A DNA stretch of 64,000 nt from Diogma glabrata (lineage: Eukaryota > Arthropoda > Insecta > Diptera > Cylindrotomidae): contig OY856187.1 of assembly GCA_963693315.1 (NCBI GenBank), forward strand, positions 425,064,429 through 425,128,428, written 5' to 3'. The position numbers and the translations under genes were made by a program. The notes beneath the pieces are model-generated. The model was not told where the DNA came from. It did no database searches and was given only the letters and a program-made list of their open reading frames with translations. Shown here piece by piece: positions 45,600-58,589 of the stretch (positions are counted from its first letter, which is position 1; the number at the start of each line of letters is the position of its first letter).

Positions 45600-46930
45600 T
45601 ATATTTACATTATGCTGGCAAACTTTTTTAACTTAAGTTTAAGTTGAAGGATCGTTCCTGATCGCTTAAAAATAGCGACAGTAATTTTTCTGTTTAAAAA
45701 TAGAGATTGCTTGTTAGAAAGTAACTATCATCCCATTTTCGCTGTGCTGTCTAAAGTTGTAGAGATATTGTTGAAGTTAAGAACGCGCTTAACTTCTTGA
45801 ATGATTTGTCATATTTTAGTAACTAACAATTTAGGTTTAGGAATAATCTTAATATCGAATCAACCTTAATTAAATTATTAATGAGGTTTACACATCACTT
45901 AATGCAGATTTAAAATGTGCAGGAGGGAGACGTTGTCGATATAAAAAAGCATTTGACCTGGTTGATCCATTTTATATTTAACAGACTTTCGTGACATTAG
46001 TTTTGATTAGTTTAGTTCGTATTTTCAAATCAATAGCAATGCGCACACGTGAACTAAACAAATAGTAACATAAAGCTTTTAAAAATGGCCGTTCAGCAGG
46101 GATCTGTTCTTGGACTTTTACTTTTTTCCAATTTATTGAAATTTAATTTTTTGTGGGAAATGTAGGTATATAGTTATTGCCTTTGCAGATAACATGGCCT
46201 TCTTATATTCCAGTGATGAAAGACCTAATTCACTTAATGTCTAAATTAATTAATGAAGACTTGGAATTACTAGGGGAATGACTAAGGTTACATGCTTTAA
46301 GTTTAGGTTAGTGAGAAAACAAAAACTACGGTTTTTCAGGTTTCCGCATCTCATGCAACGAAATTCGTTATTCAAACTAAGTTTCATATTGGCGACTGTA
46401 GGAAAATACAATGTTTAGTTAGATAAATGATTTGATATTGAATATGTAAACAAACATAAATATTTCGGTACATACATTGATCACATTCTTAATTGTAAAC
46501 GACAGTTAATAAACTTGTCTAAGTATCTTGTTTTATACGAAAGTTTTGCTTCAAAAGGAACTGATGTGCTTATGGAGAAATAAATTCAAAAGAATTAGTT
46601 TATTGGGAAAAGATTACAAAATATGCCGATCAAGTGTCCACCTGTTGAACTTTACTGTTTTTCTTTAACTCATTTAACCGCAATCAATTTCATTCCTATA
46701 GTTTTTTTTTACTATTTGACTGTAGTGTATTAATACAAAATAACAATGAGGAACCTAATTTCTTGAAGATTTAAATAGAAATTCAAGGAAATGTTAGTTA
46801 AAAAGAACATTTATTGTTTGTTTAAAGTGGCTCGAGATAGAAAGTGGAAATAATAATTTGATTTCTGATTTGTTAAAACTTTGCACATAGACAAATCTTT
46901 TTACATATTCGTATATCTTGGATATTGTTT
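45600..46930 (+). pseudogene. decayed non-LTR retrotransposon C (reverse transcriptase)
   Basis: In plus-strand frames: FFNLSLS, VPDRLKIATVIFLFKNRDCL, ESNYHPIFAVLSKVVEIL, DIKKAFDLVDPFY, VQQGSVLGLLLF (a degraded PQGS block), VIAFADNMAFLYSSDER (FADN where FADD is expected), INEDLELLG and NKHKYFGTYIDH. The order is right for a CR1/jockey reverse transcriptase, but stops are frequent and the catalytic DD is changed, so it is an old dead copy. Confidence 0.75.
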
Positions 46931-46939
46931 GTTATTTTA

Positions 46940-48285
46940 CCGATCATATCTTATACCGACGTATAAGTGGATGGATAATTGCCAAATTTAAAAAAGTTAA
47001 ATAAATAAATCGACTTACATTTAAAATAATGAAATATTTTCATTATTCGGCGTCAAATTTCATGATTTTATTCAGCTAAAAATAAGTGAGATAATAGACT
47101 AATTATCATGTTTAGCTATAGAGATATTAAATTATGAAAATTCTTTAATATTAAATACGAACTTGTGTGACATTAATTTGGTAAGAATAATTACGGCGTA
47201 CCCTCATAAAATCATTGTCACTACAAGTTTTAATGACAAATTAATGAATTATTTTGAATCAAAATGGCTTAATGTTTTTTTATACAAAAAATGTTAAGGG
47301 ATCATAAATTAATCTATTATTATTTTAGGAAATTTTATTTTTGGATTAGAGTGAGAGTTATTTCGCTCAAGATTTTGAAGTTTGTCTATAAAAACAATTT
47401 GTTTTTATTTCCAATATGAACTTGATCTGATTCAATTAAGATTCTAAATTTTATCGTTTTCAAAATAATATAAATAAATATAAGTCAGTTTTTTATTTTT
47501 GGAAAACGACTTTATTTTTCAACATTATTGAGATTATACATACCAATTGAGAGAAGTGTATTTTTTTCCGCGATGTGTTGTGTTGAAAAAATGCATTTGC
47601 ATTTTTAAACGCCGATTAATTTCAAACGCCGGTCGGTCATAATAACAACATTGCTTCTTTAAGTCATTTAGAGGCTAGCTGCTATATTTTAGATCCAGTA
47701 TCACGTTCAGTTTTTCGTGTTATGAAGATATTTTATTAATATAGATTGAAAAAAATGAGTTAAAATTTAACTGGATAAATTGAAGTAAAGCTACCATTTG
47801 TAACAGTTGTGATCATATGCCAACTGGAACTCTAACTATAACGCAAGAATCTAGATATGTAGTCAAAAAACCTATGAAACCTATTTAAAAGAGGTCTGGA
47901 GACAAATATAGGTAATGGAGTTACGTGATAATTTGATCGTACCACCTCTCGGTATAACCTTAAAATCAAGACATAAAGAATTGTTTCATTACCAGTGGTA
48001 GTAATACTACTTCCTACATAAAGGAAATGCTAGAAGCTTTTAAAACATCCGCAGTGACAAAAATTTTGTGCCAACCAAATGTTACATGTCACTCAGATGT
48101 CAAAACTTTATAAGGCTAGATAAAACAAATAAATTGAATGTCATTGTGAGAGAGAGAGAGCAATCAGTTAGTAGCGAAATTAGGTAGTAGTGACCAAATT
48201 TTTTTTTCAGCTAAATATTTTAAAACTCACACCGCGTTCCAATTGATACTAAATTGTAAACGTTCATAGATCTGATAAGTTAAGA
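46940..48285. other. intergenic, no gene seen
   Basis: AT-rich; contains a short GA microsatellite near 48150. No coding similarity was seen. Confidence 0.5.
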
Positions 48286-48289
48286 ACAT

Positions 48290-49750
48290 TATCCATTGTG
48301 ATTTTTTTTTATGAATTAGTTATAAACATGTTTAGCACACTAAATTTAAAATATTCATTATTCAGACTCTTTGAATATCCCGAGATACCATGGCAACTAG
48401 AAAGGAAGAAGATGGGGAAAGTGGAAGGATTGAGGATGTGGTTAACTATAATAATTGTATTAAATTGGACATTTTCTTTAAATGTTTTAGAGGCCAATTC
48501 GTCGACAAATACTGAGGAGGGAATTGAGTGTTGCAATTTGGTCACTATATTAAAGTAATTGTTCTGAAAGGACATAGTTCTACAACAATGGTATTTGAAC
48601 TGAAAATGGGTAATTTGATCGGAATTGAAATACTTTTTACATCGGATCAAATATCCTAATTTTTATATTGCAGATTTATTTAGGTTGAAACACATGTTTG
48701 TTCCATTTTAGGATTTTTTCAATATCCACTCCAAGAAGTTTAACTGATTCAACCTCATGCAATTCCTCATAGTTTATCTTAATAGGGAAATTTGTATGTC
48801 GCTCTATTCGTGAAAGACAGCATAGTTTGGTTTTGGTTGGGTTATATGCAACAAGATTACGATCTCCATATTCCATTATTCACTCCAGGTCTTCGTTGAT
48901 AGAATCAATTTACAACTCTCTATCAGTGGTGACTGCAGCATGAGGTCGAAACTTAGGTGATGCCTGCAAAGAGCTGTTATCAGCAAAACTATGAACTGGG
49001 TGCACTGTAGAAATAAATAAATCATTAATGAAAAGAAGAAACAAGGTTGGTCAGAATACAGAGCCTTGAGGAACACCAGCATTGTTTGTGGTAATATTGA
49101 ATGTAATACCACCTAAATTAACATGAAATTGGTGACTTGTAAGAAAACTATGAATTCATAAAACAGTATAAGATTAGCTATGCCATAAGATTTTAATTTA
49201 ACTACGAGATTTCTATTTCTTTCCACACTTTATCAAATGCCTTAGAAATAATATCAGTTGAAATACTGAATGTTTCAAAATGGTTCTCCAACGATTTGTT
49301 CCACAGTTGGGTTACGTTGGCTAACAGATCAGCTGTTGCATGACTCCTACGAAAACCATACTATACATATTATTGATAATTCGTGACACCTCCGGTTTGG
49401 TAAGATAAATAGAAAATGTTTGTTAGAATTGGAGCTAGTTGTTTAAAAAAGTTTTTAAGAATGAGGGGTGGAATACCATTGGGGGCAACGAATTTGTTGA
49501 TAGTGATAGAAAGAACTATTTGTTTTACAATATTGCGCCGAAAAATAATTGACATCATTTTTGTTTCAACTGGAGGAAGTAATATATGGTTAAGTTTTCT
49601 GCAAAAGTATTATTTCTTACGAGTTGCTCGCGGGAATGTAGTTCAGAACTAAGATTAGAATAGAGGATCGAGCAAAACACTCTGAACTGATTTGACTGCC
49701 TGAAAGCAAGACCAAGAGTAAGAGTTTGGTTATTGGTTACGTTTCTCAAG
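48290..49750 (-). pseudogene. non-LTR retrotransposon, second member of family A (decayed)
   Basis: It runs opposite to element A and shares its 3' UTR (inverted, 48298-48430). Reading 3' to 5' in coordinates: LRNNTFAEN near 49600, NGIPPLILKNFFKQLAPILT near 49470, then NNAGVPQGS near 49070, a degraded FADN, YGDRNLVAYNPTKTK near 48830 and EVESVKLLGVDIEKILKW near 48720, then SVFVDELASKTFKENVQ at the end. About two-thirds of the protein is missing or frameshifted. Confidence 0.8.
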
Positions 49751-50754
49751 GCTTATAGATAGATAGATCTTCAACATAAAATGGAAAACAAAATTGGACC
49801 ATGTCAACATTTTCTAACACTTCTAATCACTGCTGACGGTCACACAAACTGCGTTCACTTTATGTTGATATAATTATTTTGGACTTGATTGGGCATGCAC
49901 GTGTTTGTTTTTTAAGCAAATTAGCAAATAGAGAACATACGATAGAACGATTATTCTCATTTATATTCTCGCTTTCTTGGTTAATCTTAATACTGATATT
50001 TTTATATTCAAGTCATGTCATGAAATATGATATTGCACAAACGAGAACCATCAGCAACTAACACTTGTTGTATTTATAAAAACAAAACAAATTTTTGCAG
50101 CCAATTTTTTATTTTTGTTTTTCAATTTATTAACAAGTCTTAACCACAAAATTTCACTAAAAGTAACTACAAAAACATATTTTAATTATTCGTCATATAT
50201 TTTATCTAAACCATTAAACACATAATTTTATTTATATAATTCAATTTTTAAAACAAAAATGTTTCACACAACAACATAAATCTCTTTTGATTCTTGGCAA
50301 AAAATCTTAGTTTCAGACTTTTTTGGTATTTGTATCCCCGAAAAAGAAAAATACAAAATTTCTATGATATTTGTAAAGTAAATTTTCTTTTGAAAATGTG
50401 TGTCATAAGAATTATAAATAGAATTCAGCTTTATTCAAACAAAAGAAGAAAAGCAAAAAATAAGATACCATTCCAGTGTATGGGAAATTACCGAGTAATT
50501 TTTCCGACTCTGGTATCAAATAGTTGTATAATTCGGCAATATATTCGTATTTTCTTTGCTTTTGAATCGAAGTCGTTTTCTTAAACAACAATGCAAACAA
50601 AAGAGAACGATATATAGTTTTGGCACAATTTATACAGTTTTTCAATTTTCGTTTTTCTTTTAAGATTTTAAAATTTTGTACGAATCAAGAGTTTTGGTTC
50701 TTTAAAAATTACAATATCGTCGCAGGTTAGTTTACGACGCTGTAAGAATTAGTT

Positions 50755-50812
50755 GATCTTCAGTCGAGTCCATAGCGGTCCGCGAGTAAATACATAATAT
50801 AAAATTAAAATG
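50755..50812 (+). promoter_or_regulatory. candidate Mlc1 5' UTR and initiator
   Basis: TCAGTC at 50760-50765 fits the arthropod initiator consensus, with the A at 50762 as a possible start. The 5' UTR would then be about 48 nt and end in AAAATTAAAATG. No TATA box is at the right distance. Only a motif match. Confidence 0.3.
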
Positions 50813-53800
50813 GTGAGTTTTCTTCAAAAATTAAAAAGTGAATTGAAGTGAAAATTTCAAAACAAATAAATAAAACAAAATCAAAGGATTATGTGGTCAA
50901 AAAAGATGTTATTAAGTGAAATTATTGTTTTCGATTTTTTTTTCTTTTTAATTAAACGAAATTGGAAAAGAGCTTTTAAAAACCATACACAAATGGAATC
51001 TCTTTTTCCTATTAATAAAAAGTGATTATAAATTTATTAAAAACAACAAGGTTTAATTATATATTTTAAAAATTACAGGCAGATCTTGCAGCACGTGACG
51101 TAGATAGTAAGTTTGTTTTGTTTTTTAAACTATCAGAATCTGTTACCAAAAATACTAAAAAAATTTCATTTCGAAAAATAGTTATTGTATTTCTAATGAA
51201 AACTGTTGTTCTGTTTTGTTGTAAAATATACAAAGCAATTGTACAATCCAAAGTGCAACAAACTATATCTTCTTTAACTAAACATTACAAAATCTATATA
51301 ATTTTAAATAAAATTTTGCTGTTTAAAAAAAATTCTAAAATTAGACCATGTCAAATAAGGAGCGAGAACATGTGATCGTACTTTTTCTAAATTAAGAAAA
51401 GTAATATTGTTTGTTATTCAATTATAAGATCGAATTTCAAATTCTTCAAAGAAAATAAATAATAACGAATTTTATTTCTTTTAATTTGAAAACTAGGAGC
51501 AGGATTCGTTTTCTCAATTTATGATGATGTAGGCGATAATACAATTGATGCATATTTCATTGGTGATGCATTACGTGCTCTTAACACTAACCCAACATTA
51601 GCAACAATTGAAAAATTAGGTGGAACAAAAAAGAGAGGTGAAAAAAAATTAAAACTCGACGAATTCCTTCCAATTTACTCTCAAGTCAAAAAAGAAAAAG
51701 AACAAGGTTGCTACGAAGATTTCCTCGAATGTCTCAAATTATATGACAAAGAAGAAAATGGTACAATGCTTCTTGCAGAATTACAACATGGTTTACTCTC
51801 ATTGGGTAGGATAATAGCAATTTAACTAACAAATTATGAAACAATTACTTAATTTTTTTAATTTGTTCAAAAATTAGGAGAAAAATTAGATGATACTGAA
51901 GTTGAAGCTATATTCAAAGACTGCATGGACCCCGAAGACGATGACGGTAACATCTTATATGCCCGTAAGTACAGTTTGTTTATACCTTCAAACTAAAATC
52001 CCATATTTGAAAAATTCCAGTTTTCTAGTTTTCAAATTTCACGTAGAATTGTAATTGTTAAACTTTTTTCGTATTTTAGTATAATTGAATTAATTTGTAA
52101 AGTATATTAGATTTATTTTCCAGTTGTAGTTAAACTATCTGACCAAGTATTTTGTCCCTGTAGATAGATCATTTTTTGATAATAATGCACATTTTTTTTC
52201 TATGAAATCCTAAAAATACATTTTACCACAATCCTTGTGTATTTGTTTTTGTAAAATATATAAAAAAACACATATTTTTGATGGTCAACCAAACACAGCA
52301 TTCCTTAAGAAGATGATGGCATAAGTTTTTCTTCTTACATAAAAAACAAAAAAGAACATCATATAAATTTAAAAAAAAAACAAAAAAAGTCTTATATTCT
52401 TATGTAACTCGTAAGTATAATTTAGGAATTTTGTTTTTCTTGATTAATTTTTGCGCTTCGATTTTTAATTTAATTTTAGCTTCGCTTTTTCAATTAAATT
52501 TTTTGTAATTTTATTTTAAGAAAACATATTTTTGCTTCTATTTTTTGCTTTTAAAAATTAAAAAATTATTATAGGTGATTTCGTAAATTCCGTTATTGTT
52601 ATTTTGTAACTGAAAAATGAAAAACACTTGTTTTAACTGAATTTAAAAAAAAAACGATATTCTCTAACATCGGCAACTTTCGTAAATAAATCTGAAAGAA
52701 ACATATCTTAAATTAGTTAAACAAAATAGTATAATAATACTGAAATTTGATGGATTGTTTGTAGTAAAATGCTTGTTGTTAGAGTTCAATATTTTTAGAC
52801 GACGCGAAGGTCATCCATCACTCACGATTGAGATAGTTTTTCATAATATTTATTAACAGTTTTGAATTTCATATATTCGCTACGAGAACTAAGTAGAATA
52901 TGCCCCTCATAAAGTTACATAAAAATTAAAACGAACAGTTCACGATATTTTAAATTCAATTACTACACATAAACTTTTGTTTCATATTCATTTGCGAAGT
53001 CAGGATGAATAATTAGTTGATACTTGCAAAGAAAAACACTGTAGTAGATTTAACTATTTATAATTGATTTATTAAACCAACTCATTGGAAAAAAGTTCTG
53101 TTTTTCTTAGATTAAACATTTAAGTTTTGGATAAACCGTTTATTAGGTAAAACGTTTAGTTAAGGGCTTTATAAACTTTTTGCATGTTACTATTGCCACT
53201 GTTTTTAAGTTTAATAACAGATACCCTACATTTACTCAAACCACACAAAACAATTTTTTTAAATTTAAGTTTACAAAAATAAGCTTAAAACAATATTTAA
53301 ACAAACACACCTATAAGTATAATTAACTCTGGTGGTAACCGTTGGCACTTTGCGTAAGTTTTTAAATAACAAAATGTCAATTTCAAGTTACTTTACGAAA
53401 ATAATTTATTTAATAAATTCTATGAGATATATAAAGATTTAAATTTATAATTTATCTGTTCCTCTATATACATTTCAGCTTGTCAGACTATCCTCAGGAT
53501 TACTCCTCATTACTACTAAGGATGGCCTTACAAGAATATTGTGAAACCGGATGGAGGCATCAGTTTTTGTTGATTTGTAATTGTTTTTCAATTTTTAATC
53601 AACGGGTGTGACAAGTACTCCAGTCCCTGCTATTGACATATTAGTTAACGTGAGATATCACATACCATTGAATATTTCTTTATGATGGTACGTTATTGCT
53701 TGCTTGAAGAAATGAGCCTTAATATAAATCTATATGTGGACTTTAATCATTGAGGAAGAAAATGTGTCACATGGTCAAGACATATGCAACTAGCGGGATT

Positions 53801-55254
53801 ATTGACAATCTCATTTTAGCTTTCTTTTTGAAATTTTTTGTAACAAATTTGCAAACGCCAAATTAGATGAAAAATCGTGGTTTTAGTGTGTTTGCTTATT
53901 CTGTGGAGTTTTTTGGGTCAGTTTATTGAGGACGCCCATTATGAGAGAGAAATTAATCGAAAGTAGAAAAAAGAAAGAAATTAAAATAAAAATCGTGCCT
54001 TACTTCTCGAAATCTCGATTTTAAACTTTCAACCCTTAAAACCGCCAAAAATTAAAAAAAGGTTTTTTTTATTCGCCTATATATTAAAGTATTACTTTAT
54101 TACTGTGATTTGCGGCTTTAAAGTATCACTTTTCAACTATTTATTTTGTCGTCATAGCTACGTCCAAAAAAGTAAAAATCATTTGTATTTGTTTAAATTC
54201 TATGAAAAATAAAAAATTTTATCAAAGCAACCCGCAAATTCAAAATTTCATTATCCAATTAAAATAGTTGTTATCATTTGTTGTCATACAATTTGGAAAA
54301 AATAATAAATATTTTTTCAAGGGTTACTTGTTCCACATATTTTTATTTTAAAATTTATGAAAATTTATAATTTTAATTTAGAATAAACAACTTTTCTTAA
54401 AATATTTTGCTTGCGGCGAATAAAAAATAGTATATGATGCACGGACGTAAGCTTTTTTGGACTTAATGTAGGTGCAAATCTCGGCTAGCGCCTCGATTTG
54501 CAAACTCCACATCCGTCCAAAATCTTTAGCTTTACGTCCTAGCATCATAATGTACTATTATACGAACAAAAATTCTAAACAAAATGCTACTTTTCTGTTT
54601 TTGTTTAGCCGCTTTCATTTTCCTACAAAATTTACAATTTTGTGATCGAGAAAAAAAATCGAATTTTGTGATCGTCACTGACATGGTGTAGGTCAAAAAA
54701 TTTGATAGTTCTTTTCTCGTAAAGTACTATCTATTCCTAAAGTTTGAGGAAAAAACATTTTTTGACACTTATTCAGCGTGAAATTCCCCATATATAACAT
54801 TAAATTCTAAACAATAAAATTCATAAAACTTATTAAACATGTTGTTTCCGTAAAGTAACAAGAGATAAATAGACATTATGTGACATTAAGTGACATTCCA
54901 ACAGTCTATTTAAGCCTTCATATAATATTGTTATAATACAAACGCTTTAACTGTTTTTAATTTTTTCATATATTGAACATTTATGGTGGTTACTAAATGA
55001 AAACAATCCAATTTTTGTTTTGAAAATTTAGCTTAATTTATTCACCAAAAATTTTATTTCCATATGTTATACTTTTCTATGTTCAATGTTTAATGTTGTG
55101 TTTTGAAGATAAAACAAATGTTTTTGAGGCAACAATAAAAAGTTATTAGGCAAAATGTTAATCCTAATTTTAAATTTTTATAGCATTCCTTCGAAAGATG
55201 TGCGATGGATGGAAATCATCATCAGGATTTGTACCACCAGAAGATTTACTATAA
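50810..55254 (+). CDS. Mlc1: myosin alkali (essential) light chain 1, two alternative last exons
   Basis: Essential light chain of muscle myosin II: an EF-hand protein that stabilises the lever arm of the myosin head in the sarcomere. Exons: 50810-50812 (only the ATG), 51079-51106, 51497-51805, 51878-51964, then either 52299-52324 or 55184-55254; phases close for both. The protein is 150 or 165 residues, against 155 in Drosophila. [59 protein letters not shown] and [18 protein letters not shown] match insect Mlc1 closely; EF-hand loops are degenerate, as is usual for this family. The short terminus is PFLKKMMA; the long one is [15 protein letters not shown] then FVPPEDLL. Confidence 0.95.
52299..52324 (+). 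CDS. Mlc1: Mlc1 alternative last coding exon, short form
   Basis: AG at 52297-52298 precedes CATTCCTTAAGAAG; joined to exon 4 it reads PFLKKMMA then TAA (52322-52324). The first codons mirror those of the exon at 55184, so the two are mutually exclusive homologous exons. An AATAAA lies near 52684. Drosophila Mlc1 also alternates its last coding exon by muscle type (family knowledge). Confidence 0.82.
52325..54064 (+). other. Mlc1 long last intron, left part, with dispersed repeats
   Basis: 53345-53530 resembles 10795-10990 in unc80 intron 10. 53540-53720, with TCAACGGGTGTGACAA, resembles 62190-62330 (CTACGGGTGTGACAA). These look like parts of one larger repeat family whose ends I cannot define. 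No further exon was found. Confidence 0.45.
54065..54559 (-). mobile_element. hairpin-headed non-autonomous element, copy 3 (inverted)
   Basis: It is the inverse of copies 1 and 2, from TTTTTATTCGCC at its left to CATAATGTACTATT at its right. It also has the uninterrupted target GCTTGCGGCGAAT, another empty site for the hAT in copy 1. It lies within the last Mlc1 intron. Confidence 0.85.
55184..55254 (+). CDS. Mlc1: Mlc1 alternative last coding exon, long form
   Basis: Acceptor TTTTTATAG precedes CATTCCTTCGAAAG; joined to exon 4 it reads [15 protein letters not shown], then FVPPEDLL and TAA (55252-55254). It is 15 residues longer than the short form. AATAAA at about 55509 is a possible poly(A) signal. 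Confidence 0.85.
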
Positions 55255-55509
55255 GTTTTTATTTTAAAATTTATAAAAGAAAACTAAATCATAAGATCTA
55301 CACAAATAAAATCATAAAAGTATTTTTAATAATTAAACATCTTAATAAATTAAAGGAAACAACATTTTAAAGCACATCAATTCAAAAGTTTCAAAATCAA
55401 AAAAGTGCAATTACATTTTAATTGAAAATTAAAATCAAATTTTCAAATCATTTTTTTGTATCACAGTTTAAAAAATAATAAAAATACAAACGTTAACATT
55501 TTTCCGCAA

Positions 55510-56937
55510 TAAACATCAAAAAGCATCTTTATTTATTGTACATTTCTATTATTAATTTAATAATTATAATTATTATTTAAAACATGAAAAAAAAAATAAA
55601 AAAATAAAAATTTATTGGAAGTTTAAATTATTTTGTTTTCCGGAAAGAGATTTTTTTTTTTCATTTATGCGTGGATATGTTTCTTTTGTGTATATCAGCA
55701 TTTAGGTAAACAGTATTTGGCCGATTCAATTGTAGGGAATTAACGGTTCAAATCGTTTTGTCCTTTGAAATGGGAATGAGCGTCTTGTTCACATTGCTGC
55801 CTAAAACTAAAACAATGTTCTCATAAAAGCTTTTTACTGCAAACTATATAAAAATCCACAAAACCGAAGTCTTGATATCGCAAAGCCTTGAGATTTCACC
55901 TTACATATTTTTTACGATTTTTCTCTAGTACTAAGTTGTCTACAATAACACAAACTTTTAATAAAATCATTTTGCATGTAGGACTAAAGCTTCCGTTTGT
56001 ACAAGGTTCATAATCATCTCTCCCAATTAACATTGACCAAACGATGAATACAGGGGAAGATCGCTAATTGTTTGCTAGTACAGCTTTAAACCGAGATTTA
56101 TTTTTAAACCCTGGACTCCCATAAATGTGGGTTCGGAGATATTCGGAAATAAAATATTTAACATTCCACGTATGTACACGTACATACACACATTTAATCA
56201 ACTACTTCATATTTAAGATACTTTTAGCAATTTGGAACAAAAATAAGAAGTTTTTCCAATAAAATAAAATATTAATATTTATCATAGATGTCTCTCATAA
56301 CCGATAACGAGAAAATTAGATCCAATACACAAACCTATCACCAATCTAACTACATACGTAATTTGCTTATCAAAAACCAAAGCTCATCGCAAATACATTC
56401 AAATTAATTCCCCGTGAATGTATGTACAGTTTTCACACATTCTTTATTTTTACCCATCACTACTTTTATCGTTTGCTTTTTTTGGCTTTGATGAGTAGTT
56501 TTATACGAGTATCTTTATTGAAAGCGTCTCTAAAAGTTTTAGTAGAGAAATTTTTCAGAGTTCTATTTTCATAGTTCAATTAAGAAAATAAAAAAAAGTT
56601 TAATTCTAGTCCATTTTCTCCATTATATTGTATAAATTGCGAAAAGATATATATTATTTTGTACAACCGATAACAAAGTTTGTGTTTGTTTGCAAAATTT
56701 AATTTTATATTTAGGAAAAATTTCTAAAAATAGTTTTTCTTTCAAAGATTAAGAAAATTTTCTTTTTGATTTGTTGACAAGTGGTTTTGTTTTCGTGAAA
56801 TCAACAAAATAAAATTTTGAAAAAGTGTTTTGGATCGTGATTAATTTAACAGTGAAAAGTGTTAGTTGCATTTTGGAAGCGGAAAATTTATTTTTTCCAT
56901 TTTTAATTTTAGGATAAATTTAGGAAAAAAGAAAATA
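55510..56937 (+). other. spacer between Mlc1 and the next candidate gene
   Basis: AT-rich. The last 300 bp may contain the 5' UTR of the exon starting at 56938. No motif strong enough to call a promoter was seen. Confidence 0.4.
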
Positions 56938-57001
56938 ATGGCGGAAACTTTACAAAAACCACCAAATAGCTTTGTTGTTTTGCCATTACATTCAAATACA
57001 G
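56938..57001 (+). CDS. candidate first coding exon of an unidentified gene
   Basis: ATG in a good context (AAAATAATGG) begins MAETLQKPPNSFVV, then LPLHSNT and one base of the next codon, ending in ACAG followed by GTAAGA, a strong donor. The composition is much less AT-rich than its surroundings. I do not recognise the protein and found no second exon before 64000, so the intron would be at least 7 kb. Confidence 0.5.
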
Positions 57002-58378
57002 GTAAGATGTTGAATTATTTTAGCTTAATTATTTTTAGTTTTTAAGACTAGCAACTAGCGTTTCGTCGAATCGCCTTTTTAAACAAAACCTTCTGATGCT
57101 GAAGCTTACTCAGCGCTACACTATTTTGTGCAATTATAACTACAAATTTTACTTGAGTGCTAATAAAGTTTAGTTAACGTAGTTTTTGACTTGTACAAGT
57201 GTAATGCTTACCAACAAGGTAAATATCAACTAGATAAAGATTAATTAAACTCTTTTCTTACGTTATTTATAAAAATGCAAATACCTGTAGAACAATAACA
57301 ATGTGTTTAGTAAACTTATCAGATAAATTTTATTCAAAAAAACAAAATTTGAATAAATAAAACCACAAATTAACATATTCATTCTTGTGTTCGAGCGAAT
57401 AAAAAATAATAGTAGATTCTTGTATGATCTTTGTAGGATGAAGTTTCCCGAAACGAGCGTAGCGAGTGGAGGGAATCATCCGAGTGAAGAATTGCCATCA
57501 TCCTAAGCGAATATAAGATGCTATTTTATCCACGACTGTAAAATATTTCATTTAATTTCCAGTTTTCATGCAAAAATTTATATCGACATATTGAAATAAA
57601 TACATCAAAGATAGCGAAAAACAAAACAAATTCGTTGTTTTATTTGTTAGGCGAATATTTAATAAACTATAGAACTGTTAAAGAATTTTAATCAAATTCA
57701 CTAGTTGTGGAATGAATACAATTACAATGGAAGACATACGCATGAAAAGCGTGGATGAATGTGGATGAATGTTTTTCCTTTAGTTCGATAGATCAATAGA
57801 ATATCCGGTAAAAGTGCGAAATCGGTTTGAAGCACGATAAGATAAGATAAATCTTTTGCTAAAGAATACATATCTCCAAAAGTTCATCGATATCATCTCT
57901 ACTAAATTAAAAAGTTTTAAATCTATGTATGGGAATAAACGCCCGTTATTTTTTTTGTATTTCCTACATTTTAAAATTGAATTAGATCGATAATTTTTTT
58001 TTGCTGTCAGATATTTTATTTTTGATTCATACAAACTATAGTATTCAAACAGTAGGCTTTGTTTTTGCTGTCGGCAATTCTTCTTGTCGTCGATAATTTT
58101 GCTTTGTCGTTATGAAAATTCTTTGTTGTCATATTTTTTTCTAACAAAATGAAATATAATTTTATCTTAGTAGGCGCATAAATGCTATAAATTTGTAATT
58201 TATGTTTGACAAATAAACATAAACAAGCAATCATTTATGAATGAAAACGGACATTTTTATTATTTGCAATTTTACATAATTTTTTATAAGCTGAATAATT
58301 TGTAGAAAAAACTTTATTTAGAAACTAATAATTATTATCTTTTAAATAAAATTATAATTTAAAAAAAATTATCTCATT
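57002..58378 (+). other. possible intron of the gene at 56938, no exon seen
   Basis: Around 57390-57530 is a short GC-richer block with GAGCGAATAAAAAATA and CGAGCGTAGCGAGTGGAGG, probably a transposon fragment distantly like the edge of the hairpin-headed family. The rest is featureless AT-rich DNA. Confidence 0.4.
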
Positions 58379-58589
58379 AAATACCACTCTTCATTGAAAT
58401 TTTTGTCTAAAATTTTTCAATTTTACTCATTAAATTATTTTTAAGCAACACTGCTCAATCAAACCACTACTTAAACCACTCGTCCTTCGGACTCGTGGTT
58501 TATTGTGCGCTTTGATTCGCAGTGTTGCTAAATAATTTAATTCGTAAAATCAAAAAATTTTCGAAAAAATTTCAATGACTCGTGGTATT
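58379..58589. mobile_element. fold-back MITE, arms about 100 bp
   Basis: AATACCACTCTTCATTGAAA at the left pairs with TTTCAATGACTCGTGGTATT at the right; pairing continues through AGCAACACTGC and its partner GCAGTGTTGCT to the centre, ACTCGTCCTTCGGACTCGT. The identity is about 80 percent. No coding content. Confidence 0.75.
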
